Assembly (NCBI RefSeq): GCF_900163695.1
Contig: NZ_FUIC01000033.1
Coordinates: 1 to 64,000, forward strand
Length of the DNA: 64,000 bases
Origin: Gulosibacter sp. 10
GTDB lineage: Bacteria; Actinomycetota; Actinomycetes; Actinomycetales; Microbacteriaceae
Direction of reading: 5' to 3'
How positions within the stretch are numbered: position 1 is the stretch's first letter; each line of letters starts with the position of its first letter. The translations under genes and the position numbers were made by a program. This document shows, in pieces, positions 43,436-53,599 of the stretch. The notes beneath the pieces are model-generated. The model was not told the origin of the DNA, did not search any database, and saw nothing but the letters and a program-made list of their open reading frames with translations.

Positions 43436-43466
43436 TTGTCGCGTACACCAGAGCACTTGCTACACT
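43436..43466 (+). promoter_or_regulatory. Candidate promoter of tRNA-Gly
   Basis: TTGTCG at 43436-43441 and TACACT at 43461-43466 with a 19-base gap lie 28 bases before the mature tRNA. The spacer is longer than the ideal 17, so this is a moderate candidate. Confidence 0.45.
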
Positions 43467-43494
43467 AGCGTTCTGCGTTCCTCAAGAGCGCTTC

Positions 43495-43568
43495 GGGGCT
43501 GTAGTTCAATGGTAGAACTTCTGCTTCCCAAGCAGACAGCGCGGGTTCGATTCCCGTCAGCCCCTCCA
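43495..43568 (+). tRNA. tRNA-Gly (anticodon CCC)
   Basis: A complete cloverleaf: acceptor GGGGCTG (43495-43501) pairs with CAGCCCC (43558-43564), followed by T and an encoded CCA at 43566-43568. The D-arm is GTTCAATGGTAGAAC. The anticodon stem TCTGC/GCAGA carries the loop TTCCCAA with CCC at 43527-43529. The T-arm GCGGGTTCGATTCCCGT has the standard TTCGA. It reads GGG codons. Confidence 0.97.
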
Positions 43569-43767
43569 CCTCCTCCGCTCGCCGGAGCGCGCCTCGGCCG
43601 CGCTCCGCGGCACTCGACGACGGCTGGCCTTTGCAGAGTTCGGGACAGAACAGCGTTCCTCCCGACGGTCGGCCCTTGCATACCGAGGGCCGGGCGTCGT
43701 CGTGTCTCCCCGATACCGCTATCTCCCGCCTACGAGCAGTGGGGCTTCCCCCACTCGTCAGGACGAG

Positions 43768-43905
43768 CGGGATGTGAGGCTCCTGCGGATGTGAGGGAGA
43801 TGCAGGGATTGCGACCGGCTTTCCCGGCGTTTCGCTCACATCCGCAGCAGTGGCGCGCGTTTCGCTCACATCCACAGGAATAGTGCGCGTGTGGCTCATA
43901 TCCGC
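43768..43905. repeat. GCGGATGTGAG repeat cluster A
   Basis: Two forward copies (about 43768, with an extra G, and 43785-43795) are followed by three inverted copies CTCACATCCGC (43835), CTCACATCCAC (43865) and CTCATATCCGC (43895). This arrangement can form hairpins between forward and inverted copies. It lies in the 448-base spacer between tRNA-Gly and the first aldo/keto reductase; I see no gene in that spacer, and nothing recognisable between 43569 and 43767. A related cluster is at 51015-51170. Confidence 0.8.
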
Positions 43906-44016
43906 GAGCGCCGCAGGCTCGGCCCGCACAGCGCCTTCACGGTTCGCCCAACCGCAGCGCGGCTAATGTACTGACATGCGCGCGCAACGCCGTCTGCGAG
44001 GCGAAGGAGCACATCC

Positions 44017-44952
44017 ATGACGCAATACCGCGAACTCGGCGGCACCGGCCTGACCGTGTCCACCGTGTCGTTCGGCACCGGCTCGCTCGGCGAGCTCTTC
44101 GGCCCGCTCGACGATGCCGACGCCCTGCGCCTCGTCGACGAGGTGATCGACTCGGGCATCAACTTCATCGACACCTCGCCCTACTACGGCTCCGCCGAGG
44201 AGCGGCTCGGCAAGGCCCTCACCCCCGCCAAGCGCGAGCAGGTCCTGATCGGCACCAAGACCGGCCGCTTCGGCCGCGACGACTTCGACTTCTCCCCGGC
44301 GCGCATCCGCAGCAGCCTCGAGCGCAGCCTGCGCCTGCTCGGCACCGACCACGTGGACGTCTTCCAGCTCCACGACGTCGAGTACGTCGATCTCGACCCG
44401 GTCTTCGAGGACGGCGTCGCGGAACTGCACGCGCTCAAGGACGAGGGCAAGGCGCGCTGCATCGGCATGTCCGGCTATCCGCTCAAGACCTTCGCCCGCG
44501 CCTACGAGCGGACCGGCATCGACGTCAGCCTCACCTACGCGAAGAGCACGCTGCTCGACAGCTCGCTCGACGAGGTCCTCGCGCCCATCGCCGAGCGCAA
44601 CGGCGTGGCGCTCATCAACGCCGCCGCCGTCTCGCTCGGGCTGCTCACGCCCGGCGGCTCGAACATGGTCGGCGAACACCCGGCGACGCCGCCGATCCGC
44701 CGCGCGGCCGCCGCCATGATCGCGCTCGCCGAGAAGCGCGGCGCCGACATCGCCTTCCTCGCCAACCAGTTCTCGATTCAGCGCACCCGCGCGGCGACCA
44801 CCGTGGTGGGCACGGGCAGGTCGCGGCACCTGCAGTCCGCACTGCGCGCCGCCGAGACGCCCATCGACGAGCAGCTGCTCGCCGACATCCTCGCACTGCG
44901 GCCCGCCCCGGACGAGCGGCAGTGGCGCAGCGGGCTGCCCGAGAACAACTAG
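44017..44952 (+). CDS. Aldo/keto reductase, L-fucose/L-galactose dehydrogenase type (copy 1)
   Basis: A 311-residue (alpha/beta)8 NAD(P)-dependent oxidoreductase. The catalytic tetrad is present: Asp52 and Tyr57 in FIDTSPYYG, Lys81 in IGTKTGR and His119 in FQLHD. The nucleotide region TVVGTGRSRHLQSAL is near the C-terminus. Members of this branch oxidise free L-fucose or L-galactose to lactone. It is a close paralogue of the next gene, separated by 109 bases, and both precede a MetF-like gene and a sugar ABC transporter, which suits sugar use. Confidence 0.88.
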   Translation: MTQYRELGGTGLTVSTVSFGTGSLGELFGPLDDADALRLVDEVIDSGINFIDTSPYYGSAEERLGKALTPAKREQVLIGTKTGRFGRDDFDFSPARIRSSLERSLRLLGTDHVDVFQLHDVEYVDLDPVFEDGVAELHALKDEGKARCIGMSGYPLKTFARAYERTGIDVSLTYAKSTLLDSSLDEVLAPIAERNGVALINAAAVSLGLLTPGGSNMVGEHPATPPIRRAAAAMIALAEKRGADIAFLANQFSIQRTRAATTVVGTGRSRHLQSALRAAETPIDEQLLADILALRPAPDERQWRSGLPENN

Positions 44953-45061
44953 CCGGATCGCTCGAACGGCGCAGAGCCGGAACACGCCCGCGCCGTCGAA
45001 CACCTCGGAGTCGACCCCGGCTCCGCATCACCTCGACACCCCGACGAAGGAGTCGCACCAC

Positions 45062-45994
45062 ATGCAGTTCAGAACGCTCGGAGAGACCGGGCTGACCATT
45101 TCCACCGTGTCGTTCGGCACCTCGCCGCTCGGAGAGCTCTTCGGCCCGCTCGACGAGTCCGACGCGATCCGCCTCATCGACGAGGTCATCGACAGCGAGA
45201 TCAACTTCATCGACACCTCCCCCTACTACGGCAACGCGGAGGAGCGGCTCGGCAAGGCGCTCACCCCCGCCAAGCGGGACGGGATCATCCTCGGCACCAA
45301 GGCCGGCCGCTACGGCTTCGACGACTTCGACTTCTCCCCCTCGCGCATCCGCCGCAGCATGGAGGAGAGCCTGCGCACGCTCGGGACCGACTACGTGGAC
45401 GTCTTCCAGCTGCACGACATCGACTTCGTGGACATCGGCCCCGTCCTCACCGAGGGTTTCGCCGAGCTGCAGCGGCTCAAGGACGAGGGCAAGTGCCGCT
45501 TCATCGGCATGACCGGCTACCCCATCAACACGTTCAGGAGGGTCATCGAGGAGACCGACGTGGACGTCGTGCTCACCTTCGGCAAGTCGACACTGCTCGA
45601 CAGCTCGCTCGACGAGCAGCTCGCCCCCGTCGCGGAGACGCACGGGGTGGGCCTGATGAACGCCGCGGCGGTCGCCCTCGGCCTGCTGACGCCGGGCGGA
45701 TCGACCGTGAAGATCGAGCACCCCGCGCCCGAGGCGGTGCAGCGCAGCGCGCAGGCGATGAAGGAGCTCGCCGTCGAGAAGGGCATCGACATCGCGTTCC
45801 TCGCCAACCAGTTCGCCATCCAACGGACCAGGGCGGCGACCACCGTGATCGGCTCGCGGAAGTCGAAGCACCTGCAGTCGGCGATCCGCGCGGCGGACGA
45901 GCCCATCGACGAGGAGCTGCTCGCCGAATTCCTCGCCCTCCGCGCGCCGGCCGACCGGCGCCAGTGGGACCTCGGCCTCCCCGAGAACCGGTAG
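45062..45994 (+). CDS. Aldo/keto reductase, L-fucose/L-galactose dehydrogenase type (copy 2)
   Basis: A 310-residue paralogue of the preceding enzyme with the same tetrad (Asp51, Tyr56, Lys80, His118) and the shared TVSFGTSPLGELFGPLDESDA opening. The two copies are clearly similar across the whole length, as expected from tandem duplication, but with many substitutions, so different substrates or cofactors are likely. The first copy has TGRFGRDDFDFSP where this has AGRYGFDDFDFSP. It ends 11 bases before copy 7 of the inverted repeat. Confidence 0.88.
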   Translation: MQFRTLGETGLTISTVSFGTSPLGELFGPLDESDAIRLIDEVIDSEINFIDTSPYYGNAEERLGKALTPAKRDGIILGTKAGRYGFDDFDFSPSRIRRSMEESLRTLGTDYVDVFQLHDIDFVDIGPVLTEGFAELQRLKDEGKCRFIGMTGYPINTFRRVIEETDVDVVLTFGKSTLLDSSLDEQLAPVAETHGVGLMNAAAVALGLLTPGGSTVKIEHPAPEAVQRSAQAMKELAVEKGIDIAFLANQFAIQRTRAATTVIGSRKSKHLQSAIRAADEPIDEELLAEFLALRAPADRRQWDLGLPENR

Positions 45995-46005
45995 GCGCCA
46001 CGCCC

Positions 46006-46064
46006 CGGATGCGTCGAAGTCTGCGGTTCTGACCCGTTCAGAACCGCAGACTTCGACGCATCTG
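46006..46064. repeat. Intergenic inverted repeat, copy 7
   Basis: GGATGCGTCGAAGTCTGCGG pairs with CCGCAGACTTCGACGCATC across a TTCTGA/TCAGAA inner stem. It has GAAGTCTGCGG instead of GCAGTTCGCGG, changed on both arms together. It lies between convergent genes. Confidence 0.92.
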
Positions 46065-46082
46065 TGCTGAAAGCGCCCCGCG

Positions 46083-46919
46083 CTATCCCGCGTCCCGCGC
46101 CCAGGCGGCCGTGCCCGCGAGCGACCCGAAGGTGTAGAAGTGCACCGCGATGTCGCCGAGGCCGGGCTCGGCCGCCAGCGCGCGCAGGAAGCGATCCGGG
46201 CCGGCCGTACCCATCAGGCCCGTGAGCGAGAACCCGTACTTGCGCACGATGCCCGCGCTCGAGCCCACGCCGAAGCGGGACGCGTACCGCAGCAGCCGCT
46301 TGACGCCCACCGGCCCCGGCGTGCCGATGCGGATCGGCCCCTCGTAGCCGAGCTCGCGCACCGAGCGCACCCATCGCGCCACCGCCTCCGCGTCGAAGGA
46401 GAACTGCGTGGCCACCACCGCCTCGAGGCCCAGCCCGCGGATCGCCGCGAGCTTGCCGAGCAGCGCCTCCCGCAGCGCGTCGGCGCCGATGCCGGGATGC
46501 CCCTCGGGGTAGCCCGCGATGCCGACCTCGCGCACGCCGTACTCCGCCAGCGGCTCGGCGGCGATGAGCGAGTGCGCGTCGGCGTACGGCCCGAGCGGCG
46601 TCGCGGGATCCCCGCCGACCAGGAACAGCCGCTCCGACAGCCCCTCGCGCTGCAGCGCCGCGAGCGCCCCGCGGTACTCGTCCCGGGAGCGCAGGCGCCG
46701 GGCCGCGAGGTGCGGGACGGGCGCGAATCCCGCCTCGCGGATGGCCCGAGCCGTCCGCAGTCGCAGCTCGGGCTCCTCGCTGCCGAGGAAGGTGACGTTG
46801 ATGCGCGAGCCCGCGGGGATGGCCGCGCGGGCCTCCCCGATCGAGTCGAGATCCCTGCCCGTGATCTCGAGCGAGTAGTCGTGCAGCAGCGCCGCGAGGC
46901 GCGCTTCCTCCTGCGTCAC
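46083..46919 (-). CDS. MetF-like methylenetetrahydrofolate reductase family protein
   Basis: A 278-residue protein from the GTG at 46919 (GGAG upstream). The barrel parts are SRINVTFLGSEEPELRLRTARAIREAGFAPVPHLAARRL, AERLFLVGGDPATPLGPYADAHSLI-like region, VGIAGYPEGHPGI and ATQFSFDAEAVARWV. The GGDP and AGYPEGHP motifs are typical of MTHFR, and QFSFD replaces the usual QMFFD. The chain is short and lacks a C-terminal part. It may be a second MetF with a special role, for example in one-carbon transfer from a demethylase, rather than the methionine-pathway enzyme. Confidence 0.8.
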   Translation of the reverse strand: MTQEEARLAALLHDYSLEITGRDLDSIGEARAAIPAGSRINVTFLGSEEPELRLRTARAIREAGFAPVPHLAARRLRSRDEYRGALAALQREGLSERLFLVGGDPATPLGPYADAHSLIAAEPLAEYGVREVGIAGYPEGHPGIGADALREALLGKLAAIRGLGLEAVVATQFSFDAEAVARWVRSVRELGYEGPIRIGTPGPVGVKRLLRYASRFGVGSSAGIVRKYGFSLTGLMGTAGPDRFLRALAAEPGLGDIAVHFYTFGSLAGTAAWARDAG

Positions 46920-46986
46920 GGTTCTCCGCTTCCCCTCTCGGCGCACTGTACCGGTCCAATCCCCGCGGGCAGTTGGCGGGAACCCT

Positions 46987-47015
46987 TTGACAGGTCATTC
47001 TCAGGCGCATACTAT
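46987..47015 (+). promoter_or_regulatory. Consensus promoter of the sugar ABC operon
   Basis: TTGACA (46987-46992) and TACTAT (47010-47015) are spaced by exactly 17 bases. Transcription would begin at about 47022, leaving a ~130-base leader before the small open frame at 47150. This is the best-matching promoter in the window. Confidence 0.8.
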
Positions 47016-47149
47016 GAACACGCTGTCCGGGTAGTAAGACATCACGCAGTGCAGCACGCAGTGTCTTCCATCCTCACGAGGGATCGAACGTCCGACCGCA
47101 CCACCAGCCATATTCCACTTCCGCGCAAGGCTGCGCCGAAAGGAAACCC

Positions 47150-47184
47150 ATGCGCGACGTCAGTCCGCGAACGGAAATACCCGC

Positions 47185-47188
<4 letters not shown>
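47150..47188 (+). CDS. 12-residue leader peptide coupled to the ABC ATPase
   Basis: A short frame MRDVSPRTEIPA starts at the ATG at 47150, with AAAGGA 6 bases upstream. Its stop TGA (47186-47188) overlaps the ATG of the ABC ATPase gene as ATGA. The main gene has only a weak ribosome site of its own (ACGGAAA), so ribosomes that finish the leader could restart there. This would make the peptide a translational-coupling leader. It is a coding prediction from arrangement alone. Confidence 0.6.
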
Positions 47189-48682
<1,494 letters not shown>

Positions 48683-48702
<20 letters not shown>

Positions 48703-49663
48703 GTCCACTTCCGCGACAGGGCGGTTCTCGAACTCGACGCTGCTCAAGGATGCGGGCCTGCTCATCATCTTCGCAGTGCTCGTGATCGGCCTCACGATCG
48801 CGTCGCCGAACAACTCCTTCCTGAGCCTGAACAACATCTTCCTCATCCTCGTGCAGACCGCCGTGAACGGCATCCTCGCGATGGGCATGATGTACGTGAT
48901 CATCTCGGGCCACATCGACCTCTCGGTCGGCTCGACCGTGGGCCTCGCCGGCGTGGCCGCGGCGATGTTCGCGCACCCGGGCGAGTACCCGCTGTTCGTG
49001 CCCCTCCTCGTCGGCGTCGCCGTCGGCGTGGTCGTGGGCCTCATCAACGGCGTCGGCGTGGCGTACGGGGCGATCCCGTCGTTCATCATCACGCTCGGCA
49101 CCCTCACCGCCGTGCGCGGCGTCGCGCTCATCGTCTCGGGCGGCGCGCCCGTCTCGAACCTGAGCCCCGAGTTCCAGTCGCTCGCCTCCGGCCGCCTCTT
49201 CGGCATCCCGACGCTCGCGATCTACTTCATCATCATCGCCGTCGTCGCGGCCTTCGTGCTGCGCAAGACCATCTTCGGCCGCCGCATCTACGCGCTCGGC
49301 GGCAACCCGCAGGCCGCGGCCGTGTCGGGCATCAACGTCAAGCGCCTCACCGTCGCGCCCTTCGTGATCGCCGGCACCCTCGCGGGCATCTGCGGCGTGC
49401 TGCTCGCCTCGCGCACCTTCACCGGCTCCCCCACCGCGGGCGCCTCCTACGAGCTCGACGCGATCGCGGCCGTGGTCATCGGCGGCGTGAGCATGGCCGG
49501 CGGCCGGGGCAAGGCCTTCGGCGTCGTCATCGGCGCGCTCATGATCGCGGTGATCGCGAACGGCCTCGACATCCTCGGCATCGACTCCAACGCCCAGCAG
49601 ATCATCAAGGGCGCCATCATCGTGCTCGCCGTCCTCATCGATGTGAAGACCCGGCGCGACTGA
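48683..49663 (+). CDS. Sugar ABC transporter permease (RbsC-like)
   Basis: A 326-residue inner-membrane subunit with about 8-10 helices, of the RbsC/XylH group. Family marks are GMMYVIISGHIDLSVGSTVGLAGVAAA, TLTAVRGVALIVSGG, NPQAAAVSGINVKR (the EAA-type loop) and GGVSMAGGRGKAFGVVIGALMI. It forms the membrane channel with the ATPase whose gene overlaps by 20 bases and the binding protein that follows. The solute is a sugar, but the specific one cannot be told. Confidence 0.92.
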
Positions 49664-49713
49664 CGCCCCCAACCTCATCCCACAACCCCACCCCTCCCCG
49701 AAAGGAACCCACC

Positions 49714-50658
49714 ATGGCCAAGAAACGCACCAAGTTCGCGATCGTCGCGGCGACGGCGGCGCTGCTGCTCACCGGTTGCGCCAACGACGGCGGCACCGAG
49801 GGCGGCGACGGCGAAGGCGGCACGATCGCCCTCATCATGAGCCACATGTCCAACTCGTTCGTGACCACCGTCGCCTCGGCCGCCGAGGCCAAGGGCGAGG
49901 AGCTCGGCTACGAGGTCACCGTCTTCGACAGCGAGCAGGACGCGGCCACCCAGGTCAGCCAGATCGAGCAGGCGATCACGCAGGGCTACGACGGCATCCT
50001 CGTCGAGCCCGTCTCGACCGACGGCGTCGTGCCCGGCCTCATCGCGGCGAACGACGCCGAGGTGCCCATCGCGACCATCGTGCAGCAGGCGTCCCAGCAG
50101 GACCTCGCGGCGGCCTACATCGGCGGCAACGAGACCGAGGCCGGCGCGCTGCAGATGGAGCAGGCCATCGAGGCCATCGGCGGCGAGGGCTCCATCGCCG
50201 TGCTCTACGGCCCGATGGGCAGCGACGCGCAGATCGCGCGCAACAACGGCTACGAGAGCGTGCTCGCGGAGTACCCGGACGTCGAGGTCGTGTTCGACCA
50301 GTCGGCGAACTGGGTCACCGCCGAGGCGCTCAACCTCGTCGAGAATTGGCTCTCGACCGGCACCGAGTTCGACGCCGTCGTGTCGCAGAACGACGCGATG
50401 GGCGTGGGCGCCGTGCAGGCCATCGAGAACGCCGGCCAGGGCGACTCGATCCAGGTGTTCGGCATCGACGCCACCGAGGACGGCATCGCCTCGATCGAGG
50501 CCGACGGCCTCGACGGCACCGTCTCGCAGGACACCCCCGGCATCGGCGAGCTCGGCGTCGAGACGATGGTGCAGATCATCAACGGCGAAGAGGTCGAGGC
50601 CGAGGTCCTGACCGAGGCGCAGTGGATCACCAAGGACAACCTCTCCGACCTGGAGTAG
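49714..50658 (+). CDS. Sugar ABC transporter substrate-binding lipoprotein
   Basis: A 314-residue periplasmic-binding-type protein (RbsB/peripla_BP_4). Lipobox LTGC makes Cys22 the lipidated residue. The mature domain begins GTIALIMSHMSNSF and continues with IEQAITQGYDGILVEPVSTDG and VVSQNDAMGVGAVQAIENAGQG, typical of pentose/hexose or AI-2 binding proteins. The ATG has AAAGGAA upstream, 50 bases after the permease. Together with the permease and ATPase genes it completes one importer; a strong terminator follows. Confidence 0.92.
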   Translation: MAKKRTKFAIVAATAALLLTGCANDGGTEGGDGEGGTIALIMSHMSNSFVTTVASAAEAKGEELGYEVTVFDSEQDAATQVSQIEQAITQGYDGILVEPVSTDGVVPGLIAANDAEVPIATIVQQASQQDLAAAYIGGNETEAGALQMEQAIEAIGGEGSIAVLYGPMGSDAQIARNNGYESVLAEYPDVEVVFDQSANWVTAEALNLVENWLSTGTEFDAVVSQNDAMGVGAVQAIENAGQGDSIQVFGIDATEDGIASIEADGLDGTVSQDTPGIGELGVETMVQIINGEEVEAEVLTEAQWITKDNLSDLE

Positions 50659-50670
50659 TCCCCCGCTCAG

Positions 50671-50709
50671 CAGGCGCCCGCCTCCCGATGCTCGGGAGGC
50701 GGGCGCCTG
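50671..50709 (+). terminator. Strong terminator of the sugar ABC operon
   Basis: Arms CAGGCGCCCGCCTCCCGA and complement (50671-50688, 50692-50709) around a 3-base loop, 13 bases past the binding-protein stop and followed by TGTTT. Confidence 0.88.
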
Positions 50710-50766
50710 TGTTTCCCCGGCCCGTGCGGGGCGGGCGGTGCGGGCGGGGCGGTTCAGGCAGGGATA

Positions 50767-50940
50767 CGCGGTTCGGACGGGATGCGCGGACACCGCGGGG
50801 CACGGTCCGGACGGGATGCGCGCTCCGAGCAGGGCGTGCAGACGCCGCGGGACGCGGTTCGGACGGGGCGCGCGGGCACCTCGGCGCCCAGTCCGAGCGG
50901 GTTCGCGCTCCGCGCCGGGCGCGCGGATACCGCGGAGCGC
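50767..50940. repeat. ~86-bp degenerate tandem repeat (two units)
   Basis: CGCGGTTCGGACGGG begins at 50767 and again at 50853, each followed by similar CGCGGACACCGCGG and CCGAGC...GCGTGCAGACGCCGCGG sections. It fills the left part of the 806-base spacer after the ABC terminator, in which I see no gene. Confidence 0.6.
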
Positions 50941-51014
50941 GGCTGTTCCTTCACTGACAGGCCTCTGCGGATATTGGGATCCTGCGCGTTCGGAGCCCCG
51001 GTGATGCGACTTCG

Positions 51015-51170
51015 GCGGATGCGAGACCTTTGCGGATGTGAGACTTTTGCGGATGTGAGGCAAACGCGGGGATAGACGGCGGAGAACCCGACATTCGCCT
51101 CACATCCGCGAGCACAGTGCGGATAACTCTCCTATCCGCGAGTGCAACGGGCGTTTCCCTCATATCGCGG
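51015..51170. repeat. GCGGATGTGAG repeat cluster B
   Basis: Forward copies GCGGATGCGAG (51015), GCGGATGTGAG (51032) and GCGGATGTGAG (51049) are followed by inverted CTCACATCCGC (51099) and CTCATATCGCGG (51158). The central section aligns with cluster A at 43768-43905, including the shared order 'forward copy - about 40 bases - inverted copy - GCA/GAGCA'. A common origin or function is likely. Confidence 0.8.
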
Positions 51171-51358
51171 AGAGAGAGCGAACGCCGGAATCGGGCGGCG
51201 GGCGCCCGCGCTGCCGGGCGGCGAGCGGCGAGCGGCAGCCCGTCCCGCAGAGGAGGCTCTTCCGCAGGGCGGTGTCCGTCCGGCGGGACGACGTGCCCCA
51301 CCGGACCGGATCCGCCCCAGGGGACGATGTGCCCCCGGACGACGTACCCCGGGACGAC

Positions 51359-51420
51359 GCCGTTCCGGGGCGGCATCGTTCCGGGACGGCGCCGTTCCGG
51401 GGCGGCATCATTCCGAGTCG
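51359..51420. repeat. 31-bp direct repeat (two units)
   Basis: GCCGTTCCGGGGCGGCATC followed by GTTCCGGGACGG occurs at 51359 and again, slightly changed, at about 51390. It ends 45 bases before the LLM monooxygenase stop. No coding signal is seen. Confidence 0.6.
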
Positions 51421-51464
51421 AAGCCACCCGCGTCAAAACCGCCCCGCGTCGAAACCGCCGAAGC

Positions 51465-52766
51465 TCAGGGCCGCGGGAGCCCCAGCCGTTCGCGGAACAT
51501 CTCGCGCTCGCCGTACTCGCGGCGGAACAGCCCCCGCCGCTGCAGGACGGGCACGACCTGCTCGACGAAGTCCTCGAGCGATCCCGGCAGCAGCGGCGGC
51601 ATGAGGTTGAAGCCGTCGGCGGCCCCCGCCTCGACCCAGCGCTGCATCTCGTCGGCGATCCCCTCGGGCGTGCCGATCATCGTGGCGTGCCCGCCGCCCG
51701 CGGCGAGCCGGCCCAGCACCTGCCGCACCGTGGGCCGGACCCCGTCGACGGTGTCGACCTCGATCATCCGCAGAATGGTGCGGTAGCGGCCCTGCGGCCC
51801 GGTGAACTCGGAGGCGGGCGGCAGCTCGGGCATCGGCGCGTCCACATCCCAGCCCGAGGCGTCCTGCTCGATGAACAGCCCCAGCTGCGCGAGCGAGTGC
51901 TCGACCGGCAGCAGCGCGTCGAGCGCGGCCTTCTTGCGCCGCGCCTCTTCCTCGGTCGAGCCCACGTAGGCGACGAGGCCCGGCAGGATCGCGACCGAGG
52001 ACGCGTCCCGTCCCGCCTCGGCGATGCGCCGCTTCACGTCGCCGGAGTACTCGCGCCCCGCCTCGATGTCGAAGGCGACGGCGTAGATCGCCTCGGCCCA
52101 GCGCGCCGCGAGCGCACGGCCCGTCTCGGACGCGCCGGCCTGGAACAGCACCGGGCGCCCCTGCGGCGGCCTGGGGACGGTGAGCGGCCCGTCGATGCGG
52201 AAGTGCTCGCCGGCGTGATCGATGCGGTGCACCTTCGCCGGATCGGCGTAGATGCCCGCCCGGTCGCCGACGATGGCGTCATCCTCCCAGCTGTCCCAGA
52301 GCCGTATGAGCGTTTCGATGAACTCGTCGGCGCGCGCGTACCGCTCCGCGTGCGCGGGCATCCGCTCGAGCGAGTGGTTGCGCGCCTCCGCATCCCACAT
52401 CGAGGTGACGATGTTCGCGCCGATCCTGCCCCGGGACAGGTGGTCGAGCGAGGCGAGGTGGCGCGCCGCGTGGAAGGGCGTGAAGAAGGTCGAGGAGACG
52501 GTGGTGACGAGGCCGATGCGCTCGGTGCGCGCGGCCACGGCCGCCAGCGCGGTGATGGGCTCGACCGACCATCCCGGCGCCTGATCGACCTCGCGCGCCG
52601 AATGCCCGTCGGCGAAGAAGATCGCGTCGAGCCTCCCCCGCTCGCTCAGCAGCGCCAGGTCCTCGTAGTAGTCGATGCTCGTGAGCCGTTCGAGCTGCGA
52701 GTCGGGGTGGCGCCAGGCCGCCGAGTGATGCCCGCAGCCGTAGACGAAGAGGTTGAGGTGCATCAT
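51465..52766 (-). CDS. LLM-class flavin monooxygenase (NtaA/SnaA/DszA family)
   Basis: A 433-residue reduced-flavin-dependent monooxygenase of the NtaA/SnaA/DszA group. Parts seen: DAIFFADGHSA, ALAAVAARTERIGLVTTVSSTFFTPFHAARHLASLDHLSRGRIGANIVTS in pieces, and QGRPVLFQAGASETGRALAARWAEAIYA. Such enzymes hydroxylate small N- or S-containing organics with FMNH2 from a separate reductase. It begins 6 bases after the SDR gene (ATG at 52766; 52763 also possible), so both are under the TPP riboswitch upstream. This links it to thiamine or its precursors and breakdown products. Confidence 0.88.
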   Translation of the reverse strand: MMHLNLFVYGCGHHSAAWRHPDSQLERLTSIDYYEDLALLSERGRLDAIFFADGHSAREVDQAPGWSVEPITALAAVAARTERIGLVTTVSSTFFTPFHAARHLASLDHLSRGRIGANIVTSMWDAEARNHSLERMPAHAERYARADEFIETLIRLWDSWEDDAIVGDRAGIYADPAKVHRIDHAGEHFRIDGPLTVPRPPQGRPVLFQAGASETGRALAARWAEAIYAVAFDIEAGREYSGDVKRRIAEAGRDASSVAILPGLVAYVGSTEEEARRKKAALDALLPVEHSLAQLGLFIEQDASGWDVDAPMPELPPASEFTGPQGRYRTILRMIEVDTVDGVRPTVRQVLGRLAAGGGHATMIGTPEGIADEMQRWVEAGAADGFNLMPPLLPGSLEDFVEQVVPVLQRRGLFRREYGEREMFRERLGLPRP

Positions 52767-52771
52767 CCCGC

Positions 52772-53572
52772 TCAGTCCATCACCAGGCCGCCGTCGACCA
52801 CGAGATTCTGGCCGGTGACCGCGCGGGCCCACGGGCTCGCGAAGAACAGCGCGGCGTCGGCGAACTCCTCGGGCGTGGTGACGCGGCGCAGCGGGGTGCC
52901 CTGGGCGATGAAGTCGAACACCTCCTCGGGCGTCGCGGCGGATGCGTCGGTGGTGCGCAGCAGGCCGCCCGAGAGCATGTTCACGGTGACGTTGCTCGGC
53001 CCCAGGTCGTGCGCGAGGGTGCGGGTGAGCGAGAGCAGCGCCGCCTTGGAGGCCGTGTAGTCGTGGTACGGCACGACGGGGTGCTGGAAGAGGTTGGTGC
53101 CGATGTTGATGACGCGCCCCTCCCCCGCCTCCTCGAAGCCCGGCAGTGCGCGCTGGGTGGTGTGCAGAGCCGCCCTGACGCTGCCCTCGAACTGCTGCTC
53201 GAACCGCTCCCAGCCGATCTCGTGCGCCTTCGGGCGGGCGTCGCCGTCGAAGGAGAACGAAGCGAGGGCGTTGTTCACCACGACGGTGATCGGGCCGCCG
53301 AGCGCCGCCTCGGCCGCGGTGAACAGCCCGTCCACCTGGTCCTGGTCGGTGACGTCGGCGCGCAGGGCGACCGCCGAATCCGGGCGCCGCGCGTTGAGCT
53401 CGGCGACGAGCTCCTCGGCGGCCGCCTCGCTCGTGAGGTAGTCGACGGCGACGGCGGCGCCCTCGCGCGCGAAGGCGCGGCTCAGCGCCCTGCCGAGGCC
53501 GCGGGCCCCTCCGGTCACCAGCACGCGTCGGCCGGCCAGGGCGGTGGATTCGGTGTCGAGGTGGGTGGTCAT
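52772..53572 (-). CDS. Short-chain dehydrogenase/reductase under TPP-riboswitch control
   Basis: A 266-residue SDR. Cofactor motif TGGARGLG (residues 20-27), VVVNNALAS (NNAG-like strand) and active-site YHDYTASKAA (Tyr and Lys) are present. The usual catalytic Ser position reads GTN in VINIGTNLFQ, so that residue is changed. It would oxidise or reduce an alcohol/carbonyl. The gene is first behind a TPP riboswitch at 53641-53725 and is followed closely by an LLM monooxygenase. Thiamine regulons are known to include SDR oxidoreductases of unclear role; salvage or breakdown of thiamine-related compounds is inferred. Confidence 0.88.
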   Translation of the reverse strand: MTTHLDTESTALAGRRVLVTGGARGLGRALSRAFAREGAAVAVDYLTSEAAAEELVAELNARRPDSAVALRADVTDQDQVDGLFTAAEAALGGPITVVVNNALASFSFDGDARPKAHEIGWERFEQQFEGSVRAALHTTQRALPGFEEAGEGRVINIGTNLFQHPVVPYHDYTASKAALLSLTRTLAHDLGPSNVTVNMLSGGLLRTTDASAATPEEVFDFIAQGTPLRRVTTPEEFADAALFFASPWARAVTGQNLVVDGGLVMD

Positions 53573-53579
53573 GATCTGC

Positions 53580-53599
53580 CTTTCGTCGGGCGACGAAAG
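53580..53599 (-). promoter_or_regulatory. Ribosome-site-sequestering hairpin of the riboswitch
   Basis: In the minus-strand RNA, CUUUCGUCG pairs with CGACGAAAG (9 bp, 2-base loop) and traps the AAAGG ribosome site before the SDR start. A competing pairing exists: GUCGGGCG at 53616-53623 can pair with CGCCCGAC at 53585-53592, which breaks the hairpin. This is a typical two-state expression platform. Confidence 0.65.

Noticed and set aside
43768-43905. CRISPR or tRNA-like cluster
   Set aside because: The 11-base motif is too short, occurs in both orientations, and no cloverleaf can be drawn.
50767-51464. Coding frames across the repeat-packed spacer
   Set aside because: All are Arg/Gly/Ala-rich, change frame between repeats and lack ribosome sites.
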